Source: Burkholderiales bacterium (GTDB lineage: Bacteria; Pseudomonadota; Gammaproteobacteria; Burkholderiales; Burkholderiaceae_F). From it: 64,000 bases of DNA. The position numbers were made by a program, and so were the translations under genes. Within the stretch, counting starts at the first letter, position 1, and every line of letters starts with the position of its first letter. The notes under the pieces are model-generated. The model made no database searches and was not told the DNA's origin. It worked only from the letters and a program-made list of their open reading frames with translations. Shown in pieces: positions 24,328 to 32,622 of the stretch. The stretch is from the NCBI GenBank assembly GCA_016716275.1, contig JADJWR010000001.1, positions 1 to 64,000 on the forward strand, in the 5' to 3' direction.

Positions 24328-25365
24328 TCAGGGCATTGGCTTGACATTAGGTGACAGCGCTCTTGCGCTGCTCTGCTGCAGGCGCCACCTCGTGGCGCTG
24401 CATCCGAAACGATGGGCGAACCATCGTGAGAACACGGAGAGCTCCGAGAATCCGAGGAGCTCCGCGAGATCCTTGAGCGGTTGCTCGTAATTCGTGAGGT
24501 ACTTCACCGCGAGGTCGTAGCGCACGGAGTCGAGGATCTCCGAAAAGCTATGGCCGTCGCGCTGCAGATGACGCTGCAATGTGCGGCAGTCGAGCCCGAG
24601 ATGCTGGGCCACGATCTCGATGGAGCAGCGCCCGGTCGGCAGGAGCACCGATACGAGCTGGCGCACGCGGTCGGCGGAGGACTGAACGCGCTTGGTGTCG
24701 AGCACGTCCAGCAGCTTCTGCAGAAAGCGCGCGTTCTCGGGATCGTAGGCAGGCAGCGGCTCGTCGAGGTTGACCGCGCGGCAGACGATGCCGTCGATGC
24801 TGCTGTTGAACTGCAGGCGTGTGTCGAACACCCGGCGGTGCACGCTCAGATCGCGCGGCGGCGAGTGGCGGAAGCACACTGCGCTCGGATGCCATTTGTC
24901 TCCCAGCAGAGCGCGCAGCGTGCGGTACAGCACGCCCAGCGAAAGCTCGGTAGCCTGCCGCATCGGCTCGGGACGCTCGGCCATCAACTCTTCGTGGATG
25001 ACGAGCACCCCGTCCCTTTCCTCGAAGTACAGGCTCAGCACCTCCGCCTGCAGGTAAGCGTAGTCGCGCATCGCCTCGAGCGCCTTGCGCATCGTGGGCT
25101 GGCTGCGCAGCAAGACGGCGAGCGGCCCCAGATTGGATATGCGCCGCTCTTCCGCCATGCGCAGGCCGAAGTTCTCCACACCGGCGGCTTGTGCGGAATT
25201 CTCCAGCAGCTGGATGAGCGCGCTGCCCGGAACCAGGGTGTCCGGATTGGTGAGGCAGGCGGGATTGATGTTGACGCGGCGCAGCTGTTCTAGCGGCGAC
25301 ACGTTAAGCGCCCGGGCCGCCTCGGCGTAGTTGGTCAGGGAGGCGCTGCGCTGCAGCTTTTTCAT
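24328..25365 (-). CDS. AraC-family transcriptional regulator (PF12625-type sensor)
   Basis: 345-aa regulator. The N-terminal two thirds match the arabinose-binding-like domain of OruR/ArgR-type AraC proteins (LEQLRRVNINPACLTNPDTL, NFGLRMAEERRISNLGPLAV). The C-terminal double helix-turn-helix reads CSIEIVAQHLGLDCRTLQRH and DLAELLGFSELSVFSRWFAH (third residue pattern GFSE..F.R.F). Such sensors often bind organic acids or CoA-related catabolites. Its gene lies between the MFS gene (same strand) and the YCF48/RND genes (divergent). A direct-repeat motif occurs on both sides of it, at 24341 and 25430, and again at two further promoters, so I propose it as the regulator of that set. Confidence 0.85.
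   Translation of the reverse strand: MKKLQRSASLTNYAEAARALNVSPLEQLRRVNINPACLTNPDTLVPGSALIQLLENSAQAAGVENFGLRMAEERRISNLGPLAVLLRSQPTMRKALEAMRDYAYLQAEVLSLYFEERDGVLVIHEELMAERPEPMRQATELSLGVLYRTLRALLGDKWHPSAVCFRHSPPRDLSVHRRVFDTRLQFNSSIDGIVCRAVNLDEPLPAYDPENARFLQKLLDVLDTKRVQSSADRVRQLVSVLLPTGRCSIEIVAQHLGLDCRTLQRHLQRDGHSFSEILDSVRYDLAVKYLTNYEQPLKDLAELLGFSELSVFSRWFAHRFGCSATRWRLQQSSARALSPNVKPMP
24341..24357 (-). promoter_or_regulatory. Candidate AraC-regulator site A (MFS promoter)
   Basis: Minus strand CTGTCACCTAATGTCAA: two TGTCA half-sites 10 bases apart. Sits in the last codons of the AraC gene, 146 bases before the MFS start. The similarity to site B extends over about 40 bases, including a downstream TTAGTCAA (24320-24327). 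Confidence 0.55.
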
Positions 25366-25429
25366 CGCCGTTGCCGTCCCGCTAAGCGATGTCTGATCCT
25401 ATTTCAGCGCGTCGCGAAATGTCAAATTG

Positions 25430-25446
25430 CTGTCATCAATCGTCAA
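25430..25446 (+). promoter_or_regulatory. Candidate AraC-regulator site D (YCF48/RND promoter)
   Basis: CTGTCATCAATCGTCAA, with an extra ATGTCAA half-site just before it (25420-25426). It lies in the gap between the divergent AraC gene and the YCF48/RND unit. Confidence 0.5.
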
Positions 25447-25543
25447 TCCCGTCGCGACTGCTGCGGCGTCTAATCCGCTTCGCACAGGCCGGCCACGTCG
25501 CAACAGACGGCAGCATCGACATCTAGCATCAGGAGGACATCAA

Positions 25544-25663
25544 ATGCGGCGCTGGTTCTTCCGGGCACCCAGCCTCATCCCACTTCAACGACGCGTGGCG
25601 TCGGTCGCCAGCGCGTCGATGTTCGGCATTGCCGGCGCCGCGCGGGCTTGCAGTCCACTGTGA
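25544..25663 (+). CDS. Short ORF with strong ribosome-binding site (39 aa)
   Basis: AGGAGGACATCAA precedes ATG at 25544, giving MRRWFFRAPSLIPLQRRVAS followed by VASASMFGIAGAARACSPL. The product looks like an isolated signal peptide (basic start, hydrophobic core, AARA cleavage-like site). It ends two bases before the YCF48 start. In the paralogous block at 59-63 kb the YCF48/RND genes are accompanied by DUF1302 and DUF1329; this ORF may be the stub of a lost exported protein of that kind or a translational leader. No family match. Confidence 0.4.
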   Translation: MRRWFFRAPSLIPLQRRVASVASASMFGIAGAARACSPL

Positions 25664-25665
25664 TC

Positions 25666-26745
25666 ATGATCGCAATGCGCTTCGCCGCAGTGGCCCTGGC
25701 GGCGATGCTGACGGCATCGGCCACTGCGCCCGCCGTCGCCTCCGGCTACGCCGACGTCCTCGACGTGCCCGCCCGGATGTCGCCACTTGCGAGCCGCAGC
25801 CTGCTGCATGGTGTGACGCGCGCCGGCGCGCGCCTGGTGACGGTGGGACCGCGCGGCCACATCCTCACCTCCAGCGACGGCGGCGCGACGTGGCTGCAAT
25901 CGACAGTGCCGGTGAGCGCCGACCTCACCGCTGTGCACTTCGTCGACGAGAATCGCGGCTGGGCCGTGGGGCACGACGGCGTGGTGCTTCATAGCGCGGA
26001 TGGCGGCAAGAGCTGGCGACAGCAGCTCGATGGGCGCAGGGCGAACGATCTGCTTGTGACCGCGATGGAGCGCGGGCTCGCGGCGCGACCCGGCTCGGAT
26101 GAAGCGCGGCGTCTGCTCGCCGAGGCGACGCGATTCCGCGAACAAGGTCCCGACAAGCCGTTCCTCGACGTTTGGTTCGCCGATGCCAACGAAGGCTGGG
26201 TGGTGGGGGCGTACAACCTCGTCTTCCACACCCGCGACGGCGGAGCGACGTGGGAGTCGTGGTTCGACCGCACCGACAACCCGAAGCTCTTCAACCTGCA
26301 CTCGATCCGTCCTGCGGCCGACGGCCTGTTCATCGCCGGTGAAGCGGGATTGCTTCTGAAGTTCGACGCGGCGGCGCAGCGCTTCGGCGCGGTCCCGCTG
26401 CCTTACGACGGCGGCCTGTTCGGCGTGATAGGTACGCACGGCGCGGTGCTCGTCTTCGGCTTGCGCGGTAACGTCTTTCGCAGCGAGGACGGCGGCGCCC
26501 GCTGGTCGAAGGTCGACGCGGGGCTGGCCGCCAGCGTGGTCGCCGCGACCCGCACCGCCCGCGGCGAGACGATGCTCGCGGATGCCGGCGGCCGCGTGAG
26601 CGCCAGCGACGACGGCGGACGCAGCTTCCACCCGCTGAAGATCGCGAATGCCGTGCCGCTCACCGGGCTCGCCGAGACGGGCGACGGAAGGCTCGCGCTC
26701 ACCGGCCCGCGGGGCGTCGTGGTGACCGAGGTCTCAGCGCGCTGA
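25666..26745 (+). CDS. YCF48/Hcf136-like beta-propeller protein, exported
   Basis: Signal peptide MIAMRFAAVALAAMLTASAT then a seven-bladed propeller with BNR/Asp-box repeats: TVGPRGHILTSSDGGATWL, AVGHDGVVLHSADGGKSW, VVGAYNLVFHTRDGGATW, IAGEAGLLLKFD and VFGLRGNVFRSEDGGARW. About 359 aa. Proteins with this fold next to MMPL-type RND genes are common in steroid- and aromatic-degrading proteobacteria and are thought to work in the periplasm with the RND protein. ATG at 25666; a second ATG at 25675 is possible. The RND gene follows after 36 bases. Paralogue at 59009-60076. Confidence 0.85.
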   Translation: MIAMRFAAVALAAMLTASATAPAVASGYADVLDVPARMSPLASRSLLHGVTRAGARLVTVGPRGHILTSSDGGATWLQSTVPVSADLTAVHFVDENRGWAVGHDGVVLHSADGGKSWRQQLDGRRANDLLVTAMERGLAARPGSDEARRLLAEATRFREQGPDKPFLDVWFADANEGWVVGAYNLVFHTRDGGATWESWFDRTDNPKLFNLHSIRPAADGLFIAGEAGLLLKFDAAAQRFGAVPLPYDGGLFGVIGTHGAVLVFGLRGNVFRSEDGGARWSKVDAGLAASVVAATRTARGETMLADAGGRVSASDDGGRSFHPLKIANAVPLTGLAETGDGRLALTGPRGVVVTEVSAR

Positions 26746-26781
26746 GGCAGCGCGCGCCGCCGCACTGCAGGAGGGATCCGC

Positions 26782-29271
26782 ATGGCTGCTCCGGGCAACG
26801 ACCTCGACCGCATGCCGGTGGTGCGCAGCATCGAGGACTTCGACCTGCGCTCGGGCAACCTGCTCGAGCGCCTCGTGTTCAACCATCGGCTCGCGATGAT
26901 CGTCGCCTGCGCGCTCGTCACCGCCGTGCTGGGCTACTTCGCGGCGAGCAGGCTCGTGCTCAACGCGAGCTTCGAGAGGATGATCCCGCAGAGCCACCCC
27001 TACATCCGCAACTACCTCACCTACCAGAAGGACCTGCGTGGGCTGGGCAACGCCATCCGGGTGGTGGTCGAGAACACCGATGGCGACATCTTCGACCCGC
27101 AGTACCTCGAGGCGCTGAAGCAGATCAACGACGAACTCGTCCTCACGCCGGGCGTGGACCGCGCCTGGGTGAAGTCGCTGTGGACGCCCGGCGTGCGCTG
27201 GATGGAAGTTACCGAGGAGGGCTTCCGCGGCGGCCCCGTGATGCCCAACGGCTACGACGGCACGCCCCGGCACGTCGAGCAACTGAAGCAGAACATCGCC
27301 CGTTCCGGCATCGTCGGGAGTCTCGTTGCCGGCAACTTCAAGTCGAGCATGATCCTCGTGCCGCTTCTCGATACGGACCCGGGCACCGGCAAGCGCTTCG
27401 ACTATCGAGGCTTCTCCCGCGTGCTGGAGGAGAAGATCCGCGCGAAGTACGAGCTCGCCAAGAATGTGGACAAGGCCGCCGCCGCTGGCGAATTCCCGAA
27501 TGTCAAGGTCCACGTGATCGGCTTCGCCAAGCTGATCGGCGAGCTGATCGACGGCCTGCTCAAGGTGATGCTCTTCTTCGGCGTCGCGGCGCTGATCGCC
27601 ACCGCCATCATCTATGGCTACACGCGCTGCGTGCGCAGCACCATGCTGGTGATCGCCTGCTCGATCGTCGCCGTGGTCTGGCAGCTCGGGCTGATTGCGC
27701 TGCTCGGTTTCGAGCTCGACCCGTTCTCCATCCTCGTGCCCTTCCTCGTGTTCGCCATCGGCGTTTCGCACGGGGCGCAGAAGATGAACGGCATCATGCA
27801 GGACGTCGGCCGCGGAACGCACAAGTTCGTCGCCGCGCGCTACACCTACCGGCGGCTGTTCCTCGCCGGGCTCACGGCGCTGCTCGCCGACGCGGTTGGC
27901 TTCGCGGTGCTGATGGTGATCGACATCCCGGTGATTCGCGACCTCGCCCTCACCGCCAGCGTGGGGGTCGCGGTCCTGATCTTCACCAACCTGCTGCTGC
28001 TGCCGGTGCTGCTGTCCTACACCGGTGTCAGCGCCAGGGCCGCGGAGCGCAGCCTCCGCGAGGAGCGCGAGGAGACGGCGGGCAAGGGCATCGGCGCACT
28101 GTGGCGATGGCTCGACCGCTTCACCACGCGCGACTGGGCGCTCGGCACGATCGCCGTGTCGGCCGTGCTCGCCGTCGTGGGGATCGCCGCGAGCCTGCAT
28201 CTCCAGACAGGGGATCTCGACCCGGGCGCGCCCGAGCTGCGGCCCGACTCGCGCTACAACCGCGACAACGCCTACATCACGCGCAACTACGCGCTCTCCT
28301 CCGATCAGTTCGCAGTGATCGTCAAGACCGACAAGGAAGGCTGCCTCAAGTACGAGACGCTGGTGGAGGCCGATCGCCTCGCCTGGGAACTGAAGCAGGT
28401 CCCGGGCGTGCAGACCACCGTGTCGCTGGTGGACGCGGTGCGCCAGATCACCGCCGGGTCCTTCGAGGGCAATTCGAAGTGGTACACGATCAACCGCAAC
28501 CAGGACGTGCTCAATTACGCGGCGCAGCAGGCCTCGGTCAACAATCCTGACCTCTTCAACACCGACTGCTCGGTGATGCCGGTGATCGCCTACCTTTCCG
28601 ATCACAAGGCGGAGACACTCCAGCGCGTCATGGTCGCAGCCTCCCAATTCGCTTCCGAGCACAGCGACACGAACCGCGCCTTCCTGCTCGCCGCCGGCAC
28701 CGCCGGCATCGAGGCCGCCACCAACATCGTGGTCGAGGAAGCCAACTGGGCGATGTTCTGGTACGTGTACGCGGCGGTGATCGTGCTGTGCTTCGTCACC
28801 TTCCGCAGCTGGCGCGCAGTCATCGTCGCCGTGGTGCCGCTCGCGCTCACGTCGACCCTTTGCGCCGCGCTGATGGTGGCGCTGGGTATCGGGGTGAAGG
28901 TCTCGACGCTGCCCGTGATCGCGCTGGGCGTGGGCATCGGCGTCGACTACGCGCTCTACCTGCTCTCCGTGCAGCTGCAATACCAGCGCCAGGGCCTGCC
29001 GCTCACCGCGGCCTACCGCAAGGCGGTGCAGTTCACCGGCCGTGTGGTCGCGCTCGTCGGCTTCACGCTCGCGGCGGCCGTCGTGACCTGGGAGTTCTCG
29101 CCGATCAAGTTCCAGGCCGACATGGGCATCCTGCTCACCTTCATGTTTCTCTGGAACATGCTGGGCGCGCTGATGCTCATCCCGGCGCTCTCCTACGTGC
29201 TGCTGCCCACGGCGCGCGTGCGCGGCGAGCGCAAGGCCGCCGCCACGGGCGGCCTCGCGCTTCGCTTCTGA
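26782..29271 (+). CDS. RND-superfamily (MMPL/HpnN-type) transporter
   Basis: 829-aa inner-membrane protein with two halves of one plus five helices around large periplasmic loops. First helix RLAMIVACALVTAVLGYFAA; helix clusters near residues 255-415 and 655-820, the second ending FQADMGILLTFMFLWNMLGA. SHGAQKMNGIMQD and the conserved loop NRDNAYITRNYALSSDQFAV, then KTDKEGCLKYETLVEADRLA, are shared almost unchanged with the paralogue at 56530-58986. Likely moves a lipophilic substrate or envelope lipid. Start behind GGAGGGATCCGC at 26782. Its pairing with the YCF48 protein and the AraC motif places it in the AraC regulon. Confidence 0.87.
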   Translation: MAAPGNDLDRMPVVRSIEDFDLRSGNLLERLVFNHRLAMIVACALVTAVLGYFAASRLVLNASFERMIPQSHPYIRNYLTYQKDLRGLGNAIRVVVENTDGDIFDPQYLEALKQINDELVLTPGVDRAWVKSLWTPGVRWMEVTEEGFRGGPVMPNGYDGTPRHVEQLKQNIARSGIVGSLVAGNFKSSMILVPLLDTDPGTGKRFDYRGFSRVLEEKIRAKYELAKNVDKAAAAGEFPNVKVHVIGFAKLIGELIDGLLKVMLFFGVAALIATAIIYGYTRCVRSTMLVIACSIVAVVWQLGLIALLGFELDPFSILVPFLVFAIGVSHGAQKMNGIMQDVGRGTHKFVAARYTYRRLFLAGLTALLADAVGFAVLMVIDIPVIRDLALTASVGVAVLIFTNLLLLPVLLSYTGVSARAAERSLREEREETAGKGIGALWRWLDRFTTRDWALGTIAVSAVLAVVGIAASLHLQTGDLDPGAPELRPDSRYNRDNAYITRNYALSSDQFAVIVKTDKEGCLKYETLVEADRLAWELKQVPGVQTTVSLVDAVRQITAGSFEGNSKWYTINRNQDVLNYAAQQASVNNPDLFNTDCSVMPVIAYLSDHKAETLQRVMVAASQFASEHSDTNRAFLLAAGTAGIEAATNIVVEEANWAMFWYVYAAVIVLCFVTFRSWRAVIVAVVPLALTSTLCAALMVALGIGVKVSTLPVIALGVGIGVDYALYLLSVQLQYQRQGLPLTAAYRKAVQFTGRVVALVGFTLAAAVVTWEFSPIKFQADMGILLTFMFLWNMLGALMLIPALSYVLLPTARVRGERKAAATGGLALRF

Positions 29272-29659
29272 AGCCCCGTCGCGCGGCGAACCGCACCGTC
29301 GCCGCGCCCGCTTTCCCAACCAGCGGGTAGTCAGCCCCAGGCAGAGCCGGGGGCCTTCGGGATTGCGGCCCCCTCAAAGGGGGGCACATCGCAGTCCAAA
29401 GTCAGCAGCCTCTTCAAACAGCCCGTGCGGACTGCCAGTCCCCGAAGACCTCCACGGGGACCCTCGCAAACGTCGAATGGCTACTGCCACCCCGGCAGCG
29501 CCGGGGGCTTCCTGGGCTCGCCAATTGCAGCATCGTCGATGGCGCGTGCCTGTCACGTTTTGTCAAACGACTGTCAGTGGGAGCCAAGCTGTCGCTCGCC
29601 GAAGCGCATAACGTCTCACCAACATCAATTCAGGCTTTCTTCGCACGCAGGAGCGCACC
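29272..29659. other. Promoter gap before the reductase-like operon
   Basis: No gene seen. Contains GCCCCCT-CAAA-GGGGGGC (29367-29385), a hairpin possibly ending the RND transcript, and site C at 29550. Local GC content drops near 29540-29640, consistent with a promoter. Confidence 0.45.
29550..29566 (+). promoter_or_regulatory. Candidate AraC-regulator site C (ATPase/reductase operon)
   Basis: CTGTCACGTTTTGTCAA, followed four bases later by another CTGTCA. It ends 93 bases before the first ATPase gene of the operon. Confidence 0.55.
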
Positions 29660-30559
29660 ATGAGCGAAAGCAGTTTCAGGATCGCGGACGTGATTGCACC
29701 GGAGAAGCTTGCCGGCATGCAACCCGTGACGACGATCGGCATCGACATCGGATCGCGGCAATCCAAGGCGGTCATGGTGAGCGCGGACCACATCCACACC
29801 GCGATCACGGCCAGCGGAGTTCATCCGCAGGAGACGGCGGCCCGCCTGGTCGGCAAGCTGCTGAAGACTTCGTCCCTGCCGCGCGAGAGCATCGCCATGA
29901 TCGCCGGCACCGGCTACGGTCGGATTGCCCTGCAGTTCGAGGACATTCCCGCGGAGGTCATTACCGAGATCACCTGCCATGCGATGGGCGCGCACCATCT
30001 GCACGCAGGCACGCGGACCATCATCGACATCGGCGGGCAGGACTGCAAGGCCATCAAGCTCGACACGCGCAACGGCCGCGTCACCGAGTTCGCGATGAAC
30101 GACAAGTGCGCGGCCGGCTCCGGACGCTTTCTGGAGAAAACGGCCGAGATGCTTGGCTATCAGCTCGAAGAACTGGGCGCGCGCTCGATGGAGTCGACGA
30201 AGGAGCTGCAGATGAGCAGCCAGTGCGTCGTGTTCGCCGAATCGGAAATCATTTCGCTCAAGGCCAAGAACGAGAAGGCCCAGGACATCGCCGCCGGCGT
30301 CCATTTCGCCATCGCCCGACGCGTGTGCAACCTGGTCAATCGCATCGGTCTCGATCCCGATCTCGCGTTCTCGGGCGGCGTGTCGAACAACGTCGGCGTG
30401 AAGTTCGCGCTGGAGAAACTGCTCAACAAGACCTTCGTTGCACCGCGGCTCAACGCCGTGTTCTGCGGCGCGCTGGGCGCGGCCATGATCGCGCAGCAGA
30501 AGGTCAGCGGCACCGCGGAGCTCGAATCGAAGCCGCAGGAGATGGAGGTGGAAGCGTGA
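29660..30559 (+). CDS. BcrA/BcrD/HgdC-type ATPase (reductase activase subunit)
   Basis: 299-aa ASKHA-fold ATPase that drives low-potential electron transfer to a benzoyl-CoA-reductase or 2-hydroxyacyl-CoA-dehydratase type partner. Phosphate loop GIDIGSRQSKAV, second loop IIDIGGQDCKAIKLD, NDKCAAGSGRFLEKTAEML and SSQCVVFAESEIISLKA; the two cysteines in the last two motifs bridge the single [4Fe-4S] cluster across the dimer in this family. FSGGVSNNVGVKFALEKLL is the adenosine-side motif. Start at 29660 after GCAGGAGCGCACC. Its stop overlaps the GTG of the next gene, so translation is coupled. Length fits BzdQ/BcrD (about 300 aa). Confidence 0.85.
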   Translation: MSESSFRIADVIAPEKLAGMQPVTTIGIDIGSRQSKAVMVSADHIHTAITASGVHPQETAARLVGKLLKTSSLPRESIAMIAGTGYGRIALQFEDIPAEVITEITCHAMGAHHLHAGTRTIIDIGGQDCKAIKLDTRNGRVTEFAMNDKCAAGSGRFLEKTAEMLGYQLEELGARSMESTKELQMSSQCVVFAESEIISLKAKNEKAQDIAAGVHFAIARRVCNLVNRIGLDPDLAFSGGVSNNVGVKFALEKLLNKTFVAPRLNAVFCGALGAAMIAQQKVSGTAELESKPQEMEVEA

Positions 30560-32622
30560 ACACGAGACACGAAAACATCGCGGCCGAACGCAGTCTCGCC
30601 TTTGCCGACGTGATCGATCCCGCCCTGGTGGGTGAGATCACCGACGTCACGGCGCTCGGCATCGACATCGGCTCCCGCAATTCCAAAGCCGTCTTGCTGC
30701 ATGAAGGGCGGCTTCATACGGCCCTCCTGCCGACCGGCATCAACATGCAGGAGACGGCGCAGGAGCTTCTCGACGAGCTGTTCGAGAACGCGAGCATTAC
30801 CCTCGAAGACATCGATTTCATCGTCGGCACCGGTTACGGGCGCGTATCGCTCAAGTTCACCACCGTGCCGTGCGAGATCCTGACCGAGATCTCCTGCCAC
30901 GCCATGGGCGCGCACTTCCTCAACGCCGCGACGCGCACCATCGTCGACATCGGCGGCCAGGATGCGAAGGCGATCCAGGTCGATCCCGCTACCGGCAAGG
31001 TGGTCAAGTTCCGCATGAACGACAAGTGCGCGGCGGGTACCGGGCGCTTCCTCGAGAAGGCCGCGCAGCTCCTGGACCTCACCATGTACGACGTGGGTCC
31101 GGAGTCGCTCAAGGCCGGCAAAGACCTCGAAGTGAGCAGCCAGTGCGTGGTGTTCGCGGAATCGGAAGTGATCTCGCATCGCGCCAAGGGCGAGACTGCG
31201 GCCGACATCTCGGCCGGCGTGCACATGGCCTCGGCGAAGCGCGTCACCAACCTGCTGCGCGCGATTCCGCTGGAGTCCGACATCGTGTTCACCGGCGGGG
31301 TGTCGAACAACGTCGGCATGAAGCATGCGCTGGAGAAGCTGATGGGCAAGCCCATCGTGATGCCGCGGCTGGACATGGTGTTCGCCGGCTGCCTGGGCGC
31401 TGCCGTCTATGCGCAGCGCCTTGCGAGCGAGGCGCGCAAGGCGAAGCTCGCCATGACGACCGAGAGCTTCGACCTGTCGGATCTCACCCGCCGCATCGAG
31501 GATGCCGAGCTCTCGCTGATCGAGCGCAAGGACGTGAAGAAGGTGGGCTACCTCTGCACCTACACGCCGCCCGAGATGCTGACCGCCGCCGGCGTCGGCT
31601 TCGCGCGCATCGACAAGTGCGGCTCGCCGACCGTGGTCGCCGAAGGCGAGGTCATCGTCAAGAGCGTCATGTGCGACATGAGCAAGAGCGTCGTAGGCCA
31701 CTTCCGCACCAAGGAGCCGCTCCACGAAGCGCTGGACCAGGTCGCCACCTTCTACACCTGCGACACGATGCGGGCGACCTCGAACGCGATCAACCACTAC
31801 TTCAAGCCGTCGTACGGCTACGTGCTTCCGCGCACGCCCGACAAGCCGAGCTCACGGGAATTCTTCCGCGGGGAGATGATCGCCTTCGGCAAGGACCTGG
31901 AGAAGCTGACCGGCAAGCCCCTGGAGGAGAAGGCGCTGCGCGAGTCCATCCAGCTGCACAGGAAGCTTCGGCAGACGGTGCACAGGATTTCGGACCTGCG
32001 CAAGCGCAATCGTCCGCCGCTTTCCGGCGGCGACTTCCTCGAAATCACGCGCGCCTACCGCAGCCTTCCGGCCGAGGAGCAGTTACCCATCCTGGAGGAT
32101 CTGTATCAGCGGCTGTCCGCCGTTCCCGACGACGACACGCCGCGGCTGCGCTTCATGGTGTGCGGCGGAATCATGGCCGACGGCGACCGGCGGCTGATGG
32201 ATCTCCTGGAGAAGGACATCGGCGTCAACGTGGTGGTCGAGGATCACTGCACGGGCTTGAGCCCCTTCTATTACGACCTGCAGGAAACGGACGACCCGTA
32301 CCGCGATCTCGCCAACGCCTATCTCGACCAGGCGCCCTGCGCCCGGCAGTCGCCGCTCACCAAGCGGATCGACTTCGCGGCGATGCTGACGCAGGAATAC
32401 AGGGTCGACGCGGTCATCTACTACACCCTCAAGTTCTGCCCGTCGTTCTCGCAGACCAAGGGCCTGTTCATGCGCAGGTTCCACGATCTCGGACTGCCGG
32501 CGCTGGAGCTCGACACCGACTACTCGCAGGGCGACACCGGGCAGATCAAGACCCGCCTCGAAGCATTCGTCGAAGTGCTGAAGGAATCAATGAAGGGAGA
32601 GAAGACGCTATGTGCGGCGTAA
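30556..32622 (+). CDS. Fusion of BcrA/HgdC-type ATPase and BcrC/HgdB-type reductase subunit
   Basis: 688 aa, two domains normally encoded separately. Residues ~35-295: ATPase with GIDIGSRNSKAVLL, IVDIGGQDAKAIQVD, NDKCAAGTGRFLEKA, SSQCVVFAESEVISHRA, FTGGVSNNVGMKHAL. After a short linker (~300-330) a 2-hydroxyacyl-CoA dehydratase/BCR-type domain follows: KVGYLCTYTPPEMLTAAG, VMCDMSKSVV, TFYTCDTMRA, LRFMVCGGIMADGDRRLMDL, VVVEDHCTGLSPFYYD, IYYTLKFCPSFSQTKG and the terminal LELDTDYSQGDTGQIKTRLE. The cysteines needed for FeS ligation are visible. Starts with GTG overlapping the previous stop; the end overlaps the next gene by 13 bases. Compared with BzdNOPQ it looks like P and N joined. Confidence 0.8.
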   Translation: MNTRHENIAAERSLAFADVIDPALVGEITDVTALGIDIGSRNSKAVLLHEGRLHTALLPTGINMQETAQELLDELFENASITLEDIDFIVGTGYGRVSLKFTTVPCEILTEISCHAMGAHFLNAATRTIVDIGGQDAKAIQVDPATGKVVKFRMNDKCAAGTGRFLEKAAQLLDLTMYDVGPESLKAGKDLEVSSQCVVFAESEVISHRAKGETAADISAGVHMASAKRVTNLLRAIPLESDIVFTGGVSNNVGMKHALEKLMGKPIVMPRLDMVFAGCLGAAVYAQRLASEARKAKLAMTTESFDLSDLTRRIEDAELSLIERKDVKKVGYLCTYTPPEMLTAAGVGFARIDKCGSPTVVAEGEVIVKSVMCDMSKSVVGHFRTKEPLHEALDQVATFYTCDTMRATSNAINHYFKPSYGYVLPRTPDKPSSREFFRGEMIAFGKDLEKLTGKPLEEKALRESIQLHRKLRQTVHRISDLRKRNRPPLSGGDFLEITRAYRSLPAEEQLPILEDLYQRLSAVPDDDTPRLRFMVCGGIMADGDRRLMDLLEKDIGVNVVVEDHCTGLSPFYYDLQETDDPYRDLANAYLDQAPCARQSPLTKRIDFAAMLTQEYRVDAVIYYTLKFCPSFSQTKGLFMRRFHDLGLPALELDTDYSQGDTGQIKTRLEAFVEVLKESMKGEKTLCAA

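Noticed and set aside
29367..29385. C-run/G-run element (spacer about 5) as another LuxR-type site
   Set aside because: Spacer is shorter than the 7-8 of the others and the place suits a terminator after the RND gene.
29425..30555. Reading frame open from 29425 into the ATPase-reductase fusion gene
   Set aside because: It overlaps the first ATPase gene in another frame and has no domain or ribosome-binding site; the true start is GTG 30556.
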